Source: Poteriospumella lacustris
Taxonomy: Eukaryota; Sar; Chrysophyceae; Chromulinales; Dinobryaceae
Direction: 5' to 3'
NCBI GenBank assembly: GCA_008000375.1
Contig: SMOI01000042.1
Coordinates: forward strand, 53,136-117,135
Length of the DNA stretch: 64,000 nt
The notes beneath the pieces were generated by a model that ran no database searches, was not told the DNA's origin, and saw only the letters and a program-made list of their open reading frames with translations. The position numbers and the translations under genes were made by a program. Below, in pieces: positions 43,429 through 54,233 of the stretch (position 1 is the first letter of the stretch; each line of letters starts with the position of its first letter).

Positions 43429-43932
43429 TCATTTAAAGGAATCAATCAAAGTTGATAAAGATCCTTGGTTGAAGTAAGGTGAGTATTTGAAGACAGCGAC
43501 ACTGGTGACGAACGCGTCAGTGTTGATTTCACGGGTGTCCATCATCATGTCTAACGCTCGAATGGTTTGATCCTCGACCATTTTCTGTTGGACCATAGAG
43601 TTATACATTTGTTCAAGACTCTCTAGAGATATCGGTATGGACACATCGGCTTCGCTTCTTGCGGTTGTCAAGTATCCCAACAACTTGCGCAAGCCAACCT
43701 CAGTTTGGTTGCAGACTTTCGCCAATCTCTCCCTCTTTTCAAAATATTCATCTTCAATTTCTTGCTGCAGTCGAAAGTCAACCGCCACCTCCGAGGAATC
43801 TGGCTTGTAGTACGATAGTTTCGTCATCAAATTACACAGTGACTCAACATGAGCCGCGCTTCGCTCATGATCGGCACGATATGACTCCAAAACCGTCAGA
43901 ATATCGACCAACAGTTTCTTTCCATCACCCAT
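43429..43932 (-). CDS. Hypothetical helical protein
   Basis: 167 residues, single exon, convergent with eIF3i. I do not recognise it. It is predicted to be almost all helix: an N-terminal MGDGKKLLVDILTVLESYRA, an acidic middle with QQEIEDEYFEKRERLAKVC, then a helical C-terminal half (LESLEQMYNSMVQQKMVEDQ) ending in a Phe-rich VFKYSPYFNQ tail. There is no signal peptide, membrane segment or zinc motif. A small subunit of a cytoskeletal, kinetochore or trafficking complex would fit the shape, but that is a guess. Confidence 0.6.
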   Translation of the reverse strand: MGDGKKLLVDILTVLESYRADHERSAAHVESLCNLMTKLSYYKPDSSEVAVDFRLQQEIEDEYFEKRERLAKVCNQTEVGLRKLLGYLTTARSEADVSIPISLESLEQMYNSMVQQKMVEDQTIRALDMMMDTREINTDAFVTSVAVFKYSPYFNQGSLSTLIDSFK

Positions 43933-44292
43933 GGTCTACTTTATACTTCAATTGGACAAAAGATAGTGATACATTTTATTTTTTTCTGTTGAGAAGCTGG
44001 AAGTCACTTGGTGGCTCGTGGCTCGTCGCGATGGTGATGATTGATGATGGACCAAGAAAAGGCGTTTCAAAAACAAGCAGGTCTGCTTCTGGCTTCGTCT
44101 GGTGGGTCTTCTCTCTCGTTTTGTTGTTTTGTTGTCAAACTATTTCTCATTTTCCGAGCCCCATTCACAACCAACATCAAAGAAAGCAAAGTCATCCGTG
44201 GATTTATCACACTTCAGGGCGAAAGTCAACGCCCATCAAATGAAATAACGTGATTTTGTTGCTGGAAATCTGATAAGTCAAGTTGACGGATG
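43933..44292. other. Intergenic
   Basis: Between two minus-strand genes. The short ORFs lack features; nothing else was seen. Confidence 0.5.
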
Positions 44293-44493
44293 CTATTCGA
44301 GGGCCTGCTTCACGTCGGCAAAGTATGGTTTGTACTCATGCTGGTTGGTGCGGTTGGACTGCAAAGGTTTCCAAAACCCTGGCCCGGAGCTTCGATCTTC
44401 AGACTGCAATCCAATAGAAGACCGATAACCTTTCGTTCCATTGAAATTCCGATCTCCAAACGGTATGCTGGGCCATGCTTGTTGTGATGCCAT
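44293..44493 (-). CDS. Small hypothetical protein, possibly ciliary
   Basis: 66 residues, single exon, ATG at 44493. The composition is not random: it is rich in aromatic residues, Pro, Gly, Ser and Asn, e.g. AWPSIPFGDRNFNGTKGYRS, then GPGFWKPLQSNRTNQHEYKP and a final short amphipathic helix (FADVKQALE). Short proteins of this flavour are common among microtubule inner proteins of cilia, but I cannot match it to a named one. It is divergent from the large unknown gene (starts ~70 bases apart). The ORF could be spurious; coherent composition is the only support. Confidence 0.45.
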   Translation of the reverse strand: MASQQAWPSIPFGDRNFNGTKGYRSSIGLQSEDRSSGPGFWKPLQSNRTNQHEYKPYFADVKQALE

Positions 44494-44562
44494 CTTGCGT
44501 TGAAATAAACGAATATATTCTTTAGAAAAGACCCTGTGGAGGTTTTTGTGGATGAAAGAAAC

Positions 44563-47500
44563 ATGGACGTGTATTTTGAGCTGCAGAGCCTCATCGACAG
44601 CGGGAAGAAAGCGAATCCTGATGCCTTAGAGGAATTGGCTCGGAAGGGTGCGGCTTTCCCATTATCTGATGCCAATAGTATTGAATTGTACGAGGAGGCA
44701 GTGCGACAACAGGTTCTCCTTGCCTCTGTGCCGAAGATTTTCAAGAAACCGAAGAACCCATTCTCAAACATCGAAACGTTCGTGAACGTCGGAACGCACG
44801 AGTAAGTCCGTTGACCCATTCAGCAGTTGACTATTTCCCTGTGACTTTCTGATCGTTGTTGTTGCAAATAAAGAAAACCATTTTTCGTGAAGTCCTATTT
44901 GAAGAAGAGCTTTAACGTGTCGGGGGACCACCTCCGCGATGTGAAAGAGGTGGAACGGAGCTTGCAGGGCTTCGGCAACATCACACGGGTACGTTCGCCA
45001 CCGCACGGTTTAGAACATCCAAACAAACCAATGACTCTTTTATGTAGCTATTCGAGGCCGAACGACGATTGAATAAAGCGGCAGACATCCCCGAGAAACT
45101 GGATCAGATGGGTTATTCCTGGTTCTCGCCACAGTGGGAGAAGTACCTGCAACATGTCATTGCGGCCGAACAAGTGACCATATCACACGCCATCATTGAG
45201 TACTATCGTAATTCGCCCGCAGAAGTGGTTGGACATGGTAAATTTCGACGGAAAGCGGGTTTCTTAGGCACGATGGCTCCACCCGAAGACGAAACCTTAG
45301 CCACAGGCGCCTACATGTTGCCCAAGCGTATTTTACATCCTTGGCCAGCGGTAACGGAGTCTCCTCTGTATGTTCGTTGGGCACCCAGTCATCCACGCAT
45401 TCCCAGTATTCTCGTGATGATGGCGCGCAATGGACAATTCGAAGAGTCGTTGGTGGTACGTGAAAACGAAGATGCGATCACCCCGGGCACTCCGGATGAT
45501 CCGATCTACGCGGGTCAAATGATGGAAGCGCGTGATGTTGCCCGTCTCGCCCGTTTTGCCACTGAAGGTCGGTCCTATGATCCAGCGATTCAAATTCCAC
45601 ATCCGGGCTTACGCTCCGATGAACATGGGACGTTGCCCTTCTACAACGCTGCGCATGGCCCCACCATGGACGTCCTCGACACCCTCCCGGAACGAGATGA
45701 AGCCTTCTGGGCGGATGTATTGGTAAGCGATGCATGTGTTTGTGTGTCTCTGAACGTGTGTGTTGTGTCATCGTGTGCTGTGTTGTGTTTTTTGCTGTGC
45801 TATACTGGTGCTGTGCGGTGCTGTGCGGTGGTAGCCGTCGTACGACACGTCGGTGTTGTTGGAGCAACATCTGTCCAAGCGACCGATACCGGACGAGGCC
45901 GCCATGGAAGCCAACGAAGAGGAAGCAGAACGAGCGAAGAGAGCGGCGGCATTGGTCGACTCCTTCGAGGGAGCCCCGTGGCGTCAAGAGGAACAACGTC
46001 TCGAGGCGATTCTCGAACGCAACGTCCAAGGCAAACTCGCCGCGATGGAAGAACAGCTTCGAGATCGCTTGTGGCCATCCGACCACGCCGAGGACCACGA
46101 TGGCGGCATGGTACAGCAACAGCAACAACAACGACGACGGGTAGCGCTGTACCGTTCGCTGCGATCACACGTCGCAGCGCAGCACGAGGAATGGATGCGA
46201 CTGACCGACACGCTCCGTCAGCGCTTGCTGCGGGCGAACGAGAACACATTACTGCGTGTGGTGGATGCTTGGGTGAACCGTCCCACCAACATGGAGCCCG
46301 CCTCGACAACGAAGTCGAACGCACGTCGCACCGGTGACGACGCAGATGCTGATCAGGACGGCGAGACGGATGAGGAGGCGGAGGACGACGACGGTACCAG
46401 CGGTCGTGTCGCACGGTCGGCGACATCTGCCTCCCGCTCGAGGGCCGCCAGCGGCATCGAGATGGATGCACTGAACCGTGTCGTATTGAATGAACAGCCG
46501 CTGTTGACCATCTTCGCCGACGAATATCGAACGGTGAGCCAACAGCGACCCATCACGGTGGAGGCGTTTGTACCCGCCGAGATCACGGTCGACGTCTGGC
46601 AGCGACTGAAGGAGCTGTCGGTGGCCCGTGATCAGTTGCGACAGTTGCTGACAACGGAGCTGTTGCAGCGTATTCCAGCGGAGACGTTCATCGAACAGTA
46701 CCCCGTAGGGTCGCCCGAACGAGATCTGGCTGCGCAGTTGGCTTGGTCCTCTCACCACGACGGCGGCAGTGACAGTGGCAGTGAATGGACACGGTTACTA
46801 CAGGCGTTATTCCCTGCGAATGGATCACGTATCATCGATTGGGTCCCCGAGACGTTGCTGTCGACGGCCGAGCAGCGGTCCGCGGACGTCTCGCTGTTGT
46901 CCCCGCCGACACAGCGGCAGGGTCCACACGGCGCATCGTCGTGGACCTATTCCTCACCGACGACCAAGGACAGCGGTCGTAACGCAGAGACAGCAGCGGC
47001 AGCGGTGGACGTACCACCCCATCTGCCCAATCCGTTGGCCTCGTACCAAACCAACGCGACGTTGCAATTTGAACTGCAGCATGGCCCGCTGAGCTGCTTC
47101 TTACCGCCAGAGCACAACCCGTTGGCTCGTGCGAAGGTACAGGAGCAAGAAGACATCTCCTGGTGGCAACAAGAATGCCGACGTATGCAACGAGAAGTCT
47201 TTGTTCCGCACGGCGACCTCTACATCCGCACGGTGCAGCGATCGCGTCAAGAATCCGCACGTCGCGTGTTGGACGATTTCCGCACCGAAATGGCGACCAT
47301 CGACGAGGACGACGACAATCTCGCGTGTTATTACCATCTCATTCGCCGTTGTGTGCGACGGGCGTTGCGTCGTCGGTTTCCGGGGCTCTACGGCCGTGGA
47401 TACGAGACCTTTATGGAGTCCTTGGGTATGGAAACGACGCGGATTCCAGGCTCGTCGTCTCCGACGAGTGAGAAAGCCCTGGTCTCCAAGGACCAACGAG

Positions 47501-48184
47501 AGATCTGGCAAAAGGAGGTGGATACCTTCTTGCATCAGTCGTTGGAACCGGTGGCCAACCGTGTCCTGTTGCGTAAATTTGTCGCGGCCACCGCGGCGGG
47601 GTACAAATCGTTTTCGGAGAATCCACCGACGTTGGATGTGTCGGAGATCGCGATGCCGGTGCTGAGCTTGGAACCGTCCGAGGAAGCGTCGATTATCTTG
47701 ACCAATCCAAACATTGAACGGGATGCCGTGCGTCAAAAACGGGAAGAGATCATGGCGAACGAATTGCGTATGCGACAGTACATCGACGCGGCGGAAGGAC
47801 GGTACGTTGCGTCGTCGTGGTCGTCGTTGCTTGCTGAGACATGAACATTCACTGACTATGTGTTGCTGTGAATGGTATAGAACACGAGGACCAAAGGATC
47901 AAGTGGACTTTGCCGTGGCGGTATCGAGTCAATTGCAGCGGTCCGTTCGCCGAGTGAAAGCGGAACGGAAGGTGCTGATGGCGTACAAGGTCGGCGGTGG
48001 TGATGACGGAGCGACACGTGGTAGGAAATCAGGCAAAACTCGTCTTCCCGCTGCACCAGTACCACCTCCAAAAGAACCAGGTGCAGGTTCGTCGATGTTT
48101 GATGCGGATGGTCTCCTCGACAACACCGCGAAGTTGGTTTCGGACCATAAAGCCGGACTGTTCCCGTTCCATGCAGAGGAATAG
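44563..48184 (+). CDS. Large hypothetical protein, mostly helical
   Basis: Five exons: 44563-44801, 44874-44988, 45048-45722, 45835-47801 and 47881-48184, 1,099 residues; frame is kept throughout. The family is not recognised. The N-terminal part (~1-350) is soluble and looks conserved in style (NPFSNIETFVNVGTHE joined to KPFFVKSYLKKSFNVSGDHL; YSWFSPQWEKYLQHVIAAEQ). The middle (~350-650) is helical, Arg/Glu/Gln-rich with an Asp/Glu stretch. A third region (~750-1,000) has PLSCFLPPEHNPLARAKVQE and CYYHLIRRCVRRALRRRFPG. The tail is basic and Pro-rich. In-frame sequence ahead of ATG 44563 reads KDPVEVFVDERN after an acceptor-like TTTAG, so an upstream exon may exist. Exons 4-5 are much richer in GC than exons 1-2. 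Confidence 0.7.
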
Positions 48185-48584
48185 AACTTAGCCCCCTTCC
48201 CTTAGTAGTTGTATATGATTTCTCTAAATGAGATGGGCAAGGTGTGATCCCGTGTCTCGAGGAGATCCACGAGTCTCGTAGTACATACAGTACATAGGTG
48301 CTGCCCATATTTCTTCCACACCTTGTGTCTGACGGATGGGTAGTTCGGTGTGTCCCAGGAGGAAGCCTTGTCACGTTTTCGCCTCGACGCCCCCAAATTT
48401 TCAGAGGACGCACCACAAATTCACCACCACCGTGCTGCACCAATCTTTGTGTGCTTCGGATTTCCATCTTACTGTATTGCCATCTCCGGTGGGACGAGAG
48501 GATCGCACAAGTGAATCGATACACTTTTGAAGTGTGTGTGCGTTGTGCCTTGGGATCGTGAGAAGGTCTTTGCATCATCAAACC
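48185..48584. other. Intergenic
   Basis: Between two plus-strand genes. In-frame codons upstream of 48585 in the next gene start from a GTG/ATG-poor stretch and were not used. Nothing else was seen. Confidence 0.5.
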
Positions 48585-50228
48585 ATGTCGAGACATAGTT
48601 CCAGTGCATTGGGTGCAGCAGGCAAGGCCTATGCTAGCGGTGTGGAGTTGGGCAGCTCGCATTTGACGAACAGTGTCAACGAAATGGTGGGTGAGGACAC
48701 TGTTGTCTTCAACGGTAGAAGCTATTCCAATGCCCATGATCAACGTCGTTTGGTGAGCGCAGTCGACGATGACGATGCCTCTGCGACGCGCAAAGGATAC
48801 GGCAGCGTCTCCACGATTGCACAGGTGGTGACGGTATTGTTGGTTTCGTTGATCATCGCCATGTTGTTCACCTTGATTGGAGTCTCGTCCGCCACGTACG
48901 ATGAGGTGAAGAACTACTCTCCTACGACGACAGTGACCACGGCGTATGCGTCGTTGGGGTTGCCTGGATACGAAGGGTACAGCTGGGAGGATGTGCTTGG
49001 TGCTGCCTCTGGTGGAACCGTCAACTGGTATACCTACAGTGATAACAACGGAACGTCCTTGGGACCCTACAACAAGTGGATCGACACGTGGTTGATCCCC
49101 AATCTCGCGGAGAACTTCGCCATCACCCTCGTGCGTCACCCTATTTCCAATACGGGCGATGCGGTGGACAAGATCATTAATGAGATCAATGCTGGTTATG
49201 GTATGAACAATGGATCGGTCGATATGATTTGGATCAACGGTGAGAACTTCTACAAGATGAAGAGTGGCGGCTACGCCTACGGTCCGTGGGCGACCAAGGT
49301 GCCGAATGCCGTCAACTACGATTTCCAAAGCGATGCGATTAAGTATGACTTTGGCACCACGACGAATGGGTATGAAATGCCCTACAACGGTGCCCAGGTG
49401 GTGTTCATCTACGATAGTGCGAAAGTGAACGCCTCGGCCATCAGTGACATGGACAGTCTCCTCGCCTGGGTGAAAGCCAACCCCAACCAGTTCACCTACG
49501 CTACGCCTCGTTTCATGGATGATTCGGGCACGGATTTTGACAACGACTACACTGGTTCAGTGTTTATCCGTCACGTCTTCTACAACACCGTCCCGGATTA
49601 CACCAAGTTCATGGGCACCAGTGTCAACGAGGCGTTGTACGATCAGTACGCCCCCACCTTCTACAAGACCCTCCGTGATCTGCAACCGTATTTGTACAAC
49701 GCGTCGTCATTGGCCGCAGAACGTAAAGGCTACCCCACCTCGCAGGGAGAAGTGGACGACTTGTTTACCTCGGGCAAGATCTCGGTGACGTTGTCGTACG
49801 ACATCGGCCACGCCGCGTACATGATCGAAGCCGGCCAATGGCCATCGACCACGCGCAGCATCGTCTTGACATCGGGTACCATCGCCAACACCAATTTCGT
49901 CTTGATTCCTGCCAACGCCAAGAACAAGCTGTCCGCAGTGGTGGCGGGCAACTACATCGCGTCGGCGCAGGCGATGTTCTCGCGTGCCCAGCCAGAAGTC
50001 ATCGGTGCGTTGCAAGTATACGATCCGACCTGCACCAATTTTGTCTCCGGTGGTTGGAACGATGCGTTCGCATACATTGACCAGCCAGCGGCAACCCCTT
50101 CGACGTCGGAGTTGTCGAAGTACAGAATGTCGGAGTTGAGTTCCGCCTACATCAACCGCATTCAGAACGATTGGTACACGTGCGTGTTGACGTACGATGC
50201 TGCCACGGTTCCATCCTATTGTGGTTAA
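48585..50228 (+). CDS. Membrane-anchored YnjB-like solute-binding protein
   Basis: 547 residues, no intron. A cytosolic N-terminus of ~77 residues with an acidic DDDD patch is followed by one membrane helix (~78-101; VVTVLLVSLIIAMLFTLIG) acting as a signal anchor. The rest (~120-547) resembles the bacterial periplasmic protein YnjB, the binding component of a putative ABC importer: the opening WEDVLGAASGGTVNWYTYSD, then VDMIWINGENFYKMKSGGYA (family motif VDLIWINGENF), then PYNGAQVVFIYDSAKV and a spermidine/iron-binding-protein type second lobe (SQGEVDDLFTSGKISVTLSY). In bacteria the protein is soluble or lipid-linked and sits beside permease genes; none is present here. Many N-x-S/T sites and Cys residues near the end fit a lumenal or extracellular domain. 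The ligand is unknown. Confidence 0.78.
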   Translation: MSRHSSSALGAAGKAYASGVELGSSHLTNSVNEMVGEDTVVFNGRSYSNAHDQRRLVSAVDDDDASATRKGYGSVSTIAQVVTVLLVSLIIAMLFTLIGVSSATYDEVKNYSPTTTVTTAYASLGLPGYEGYSWEDVLGAASGGTVNWYTYSDNNGTSLGPYNKWIDTWLIPNLAENFAITLVRHPISNTGDAVDKIINEINAGYGMNNGSVDMIWINGENFYKMKSGGYAYGPWATKVPNAVNYDFQSDAIKYDFGTTTNGYEMPYNGAQVVFIYDSAKVNASAISDMDSLLAWVKANPNQFTYATPRFMDDSGTDFDNDYTGSVFIRHVFYNTVPDYTKFMGTSVNEALYDQYAPTFYKTLRDLQPYLYNASSLAAERKGYPTSQGEVDDLFTSGKISVTLSYDIGHAAYMIEAGQWPSTTRSIVLTSGTIANTNFVLIPANAKNKLSAVVAGNYIASAQAMFSRAQPEVIGALQVYDPTCTNFVSGGWNDAFAYIDQPAATPSTSELSKYRMSELSSAYINRIQNDWYTCVLTYDAATVPSYCG

Positions 50229-50835
50229 ATGAAAAAGAAGAAGGAGAAGAAGAATGCTACTATATACCTCTCACATCAATTCGTTACTCTTGTTGCATAC
50301 TCATTTTTGTGTTGTTCTTACGTCGTTGAACCGCTTCTGTACGTTGGTACGAGTGTGTCCGGCGCTTTGTTGATTTTTGTTTGGTGGTCAGTAGACCACA
50401 CCACCGCTGAACCTACACTGTAACTTTCATCTCATTTACTGCCTTCTCTTGATTTGCAGTGTGCAGTCCGAACGGTTCGCCGGTGGGTGACGGTGTGGGG
50501 GAGGGGGGGGGGCTCATCGAAGCAAACGAAGAAAGTATTTTCTTTTTTATATCCTCTACGAGAGAGGACATAGCTGTATGAGTGTCGCTTATTCTTATGC
50601 CAAAGTGGACACAGCTGTATGTAGGGGCCAACTTGTTACTCGTTACTCGTTACCGCGTTAGGTGGCAACATTTTTGTAACGCTCGACTCGCCATGATGAC
50701 GATGACTCTCATCGATCGACGCCAATCGTCGTTGGTCGGCACAGCAGATGACCACGAATAAGTTCATGAACAAGTTCATATTCTTGCATAGTAGAGTCAT
50801 AATAAGAGTGTGTTGCTTGGTGGTAGTGTGAAGCA
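50229..50835. other. Intergenic with poly-G tract
   Basis: No gene was seen. A run of 10 G lies at 50503-50512, like the one at 4555-4564. Imperfect repeats GTTACTCGTTACTCGTTACCG occur near 50635-50658. Confidence 0.55.
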
Positions 50836-52709
50836 ATGTGTGATAAAGTGGTGGAAGACGCGTATAAAAGCGGTTGCGCCGCTTTGATCGCCAATCGGTT
50901 TGAAGATGCAGTTGCTCAATTCGATTCCGTCGCGAATCGCCTGGAATGGTTTGAAAGCAACGACAACATTGATGTGATTCTCAAAATCTTATCAAATCGT
51001 GGACTAAGCCACATAAAGCTTCGCAACGACTCAGCTGCCATCGAAGACTTCACGAACCTGTTGGACCGCATCGACATCTATCGATATCTGCGGAGAAAGG
51101 ACAACATTGAGGTTTCTTCACTGTGGGAAGAGTTGGAAGTGAAGACCTTGATGCGTCGTGCATCCTGTTTGGAAAATATTGGCGAGTTTCAACGTGCGCT
51201 CATCGATTTGCGCACGTTGCAAACCGAGCACACCGAATTGTTTCGGAAATCAACAGCGTTACAAAGCCAGTTCGTTCGAGTAGAGCATCACATCAAAGAC
51301 GACGCTAGTGCAGCAAAACTAGATGGTCGTCCTGGTTGGATGGCACATGCCCACCAGTCTCTGCGGCTGAGCTTGATTCGCAGTTTGCCTCAGCGACTAA
51401 CCTGTTTCCAACCTTTTACATGCCGCCTGGCCCTCGGTAACGAACTAGGATTGTTTGATCGCAACTTATTTCTCGCACTCGATTCCCACAGCTCGACGCT
51501 CAATGGTGTCACCTATCGTGTGCGATGTGAGCCCTTCGCTCTTGACCGTCAACTGCAGTCGCTAGTCCCGAGGCTTCAGGTGCTCTGCCAAGACGAACCT
51601 GGCAATGGCGATGCCACCGATGCTACAAGTGTTCCTCTTGGCAAAGATGGCAAGGTACGCGCTTTCCTCTGTTATTGTATCTTGATCTCTCCGCCAACTG
51701 ATGGAAACGATGACTATCGATACAGGCGGTGATGCACCTGATGTTTAATGGCGATGACGTGGCTCCCCAGGTGGACCACGTGGATATCCTCCTGCGGTTT
51801 TCGATATCATCAACATCAGAAGCTTCGACGAAGGCTCAAGACGTATTGCCAGTCATCAGTATTCCTTTGCAGTTGTATATGGCCACTGCAACTCAACAGT
51901 CTATCGAACCGGCGCCATCGGCGTCTACCATGATCGAGCTTGTGGCCAGTATTGCGGAGATGCGTGTGAATTGCTTGCGACCTATCACGCTTCCAAGTTT
52001 TCTCATTGCGGAGTCGGTTGCGGGTGATAGTGAGGTGAGCGAGATTTTATGTGGGGAAAGCGTGGGGCTCTTAGGCATTGGTGGCAAGATCTGGGATTCT
52101 ACCTTCGTGTTGATTCGCTATCTGTATCAGAACCGCCTGGACCTTGTTTCTGGTAAACGGATTTTAGAGCTGGGTGCTGGCACAGGCATTACTAGTTTGG
52201 CTTTAAGTCGACTGCAGCCAGCGATGGTGGTATGCACTGACTTGGAGGAAGTTGTACCATTGATCAAGGTGAATGTGGAGTTGAATGCCGCTTGGTCTCC
52301 GTCGCTCCGAAGTGTTTTGCGCAACGACTACTTCGTACAACCGTTGTCCTGGGGTGGCGAGTTACTTCCGCCTGCTGTAGGTGGTGCGGATGTGAGGAGT
52401 TGTGAAGTGATCATCGCCTCTGATGTGGTGTACTACCCCGAGGGATACGAGCCGCTGTTGACGACGTTGGAGAGCTTGTTGTGCCTCCCCTGTGATGCAG
52501 GCTTGTCGAAGTGCTGTATTTTGGCGCATCGCCATCGCCACCCTGAAGATCATCGCTTCTTCAGCATGCTGTTTGCTTCGCTGGTGCTGCAAGTGGACGA
52601 ATTGATGTGGCGCGAGACGCTGTTCAATGCTGCAGTGTCTACTTCGCAAGCCTTGCAAGATGTGCGTTTGTTCCGTATCTCGGCGAAAGCCCCTCTGCCT
52701 GAGCGGTAG
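50836..52709 (+). CDS. TPR / METTL21-like lysine methyltransferase protein
   Basis: Two exons, 50836-51654 and 51726-52709 (phase 0), 600 residues. The N-terminus (~5-150) is TPR-like helices: GCAALIANRFEDAVAQFDSV, NRGLSHIKLRNDSAAIEDFT, LMRRASCLENIGEFQRALID. A middle domain (~165-360) of beta character is not recognised. The C-terminal part (~385-600) is a class I SAM methyltransferase of the METTL21/FAM86 group: GGKIWDSTFVLIRYLYQN, motif I RILELGAGTGITSLAL (~416), acidic VVCTDLEE, then EVIIASDVVYYPEGYEPLL in place of the DxxY post-motif. These enzymes methylate lysines in chaperones and translation factors. The TPR fusion suggests a chaperone-bound substrate, which is inference. Confidence 0.8.
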
Positions 52710-53024
52710 TCAGTGTTGATCAGCTTTAAATTAAGTTTTTATAAGTCATTGGCGTCTCAAAGTACTGCATGCTGTGTTTCAAAACTCTCGTTCGTGTTGG
52801 CGGTAAAGATTGGAGAGCGGTTGGGAAGTCTTATCATCAAGACGGCAACGTTGAAAAAAGGAAAGGCATGGAGGGTGAAGAAGTATTGATCCAGAGAGTG
52901 TAAGGGAATCAATCGACAGAGAAGATCGACAGTCCATGCAATGCAGTTTCAGTACATAGAGAAAGGCTTTGGAGTCGTGTAGACATGAATTCGCGACGAA
53001 AGAAGTATATAGGAGTTGGCCGCA
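52710..53024. other. Convergent intergenic region
   Basis: 3' ends of the methyltransferase gene and of the CELF-like gene meet here. No gene was seen. Confidence 0.55.
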
Positions 53025-54233
53025 CTACGAGCGAGGGTTGGCTTGAGGTTTGTTTTGTTGAGACATAATGTGCGCTTTGGGCTTCATCTTCTGGTGGTAC
53101 GAGCTGACAGATTTGATGGGACTGCCCTCGTTTTCCTTCTCTGGGACCAAGCCTCCACCAGCACCGTTCGCTTCGACAGTCTCTGAAGTGCTTGAAAAGA
53201 TCTTCAGCATGTGGCGAGACGTTGTTGGGGATATCGGCATCGTTGAATCCGAGGAGGAGGAATTCGGATTAGACTCCACATCGTAGCTGGCGTCATCCTC
53301 TTGCGAATCATCCTGAAGACGCTTCAGCTGAACCTTCAATCTCTTCTTTCCAAGCTAAAAGTGATTCAAGGTCAGTCAAATACTTCTGAGCTGTAAACCC
53401 GTCAGAACTTACCCGAAAGCCATCCATAAAGTCAATGGCTGCTGCCGCATCTTCAACGAACGCAAAAGAAACGAATCCATAGCCTTTGCTGAGGCCAGTG
53501 GTCTTATTCACCATGATATGAACAGACAAAATAGTCCCAAAGCGACGAAAGAGCAGGTACAAGTCCCTGGAACAACATCGACCTATTGATCTCTTATCCA
53601 GATATGATTTGCAGAGATAAGCACTTACCAGTTTGTGATCTCATTGGGGAGATGAAAAACGAAAAGGTTGCAGCCTCTTGGGCCCTTCAGGCGATCACCA
53701 GTCACAATCGGTGGTCCGGGGCCGAACAGTGGTGGGTCGGGGGCAGCCATACCAGCCACGAAAGGCGGACGCATCATAGGGTTGAAAATCTGCATCGGCA
53801 ACGAGTTTGGAGCGTTACCCGTGCTTCCACTTTGCTGTGCAGATGATTCGGACGAAGGAGCTGCGTTCGGAGGGAAATTTGGCATCATCCCTGGGAGCGC
53901 GGGTGGCACAAAGTAAGGCGCATATGAGCCTTGCGGGCCATCTTTAGCCTCAAAGTTCACATATGAGTACGGGAAAAATGGGAAAGGAATCATATCCTTG
54001 ATCGGAGAGTTGGGATATGAGGATTGGTTGGGGATATATGTGGTCGTAACAACAACGGAATTTGGGCTTCCAGTGGGACTCTTCTCTCTCGGTGAACTCT
54101 TTTGGCTACGATTTCCTTGTCTTTCTTCTGTCACAGAAGCGTTTGGATCCACTCCACTAGGAAAAATAAATCCTTGTGTTTGTAACTTGGCTTTACGATA
54201 AGCAAGTGAATTGTCCTTGGTTGTCGAAAGCAT
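53025..54233 (-). CDS. CELF/Bruno-like RNA-binding protein with one RRM
   Basis: Three exons: 54233-53629, 53566-53413 and 53354-53025, 362 residues. The N-terminal ~185 residues are disordered and Pro/Ser/Asn-rich. One RRM follows (~190-270), matching RRM3 of CELF/Bruno proteins: the lead-in GPRGCNLFVFHLPNEITNWD, RNP1-like KGYGFVSFAFVEDAAAAIDF, and MDGFR joined by splicing to LGKKRLKVQLKRL (CELF: MNGFQIGMKRLKVQLKR). The C-terminal tail is Ser/Asn/Lys-rich. Animal CELF proteins have three RRMs; here only the last is present. It probably controls mRNA splicing, decay or translation. Introns of 62 and 58 bases interrupt the RRM. Confidence 0.87.

Noticed and set aside
43429-43932. MIX23/CCDC58-like or other named small coiled-coil protein
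   Set aside because: I compared remembered motifs and found no matching conserved blocks, so it stays hypothetical.
47856-49328. 490-codon minus-strand ORF
   Set aside because: Antisense to the end of the large unknown gene and the YnjB-like gene. It spans an intergenic region and has no recognisable domain, while the sense frames are well supported.
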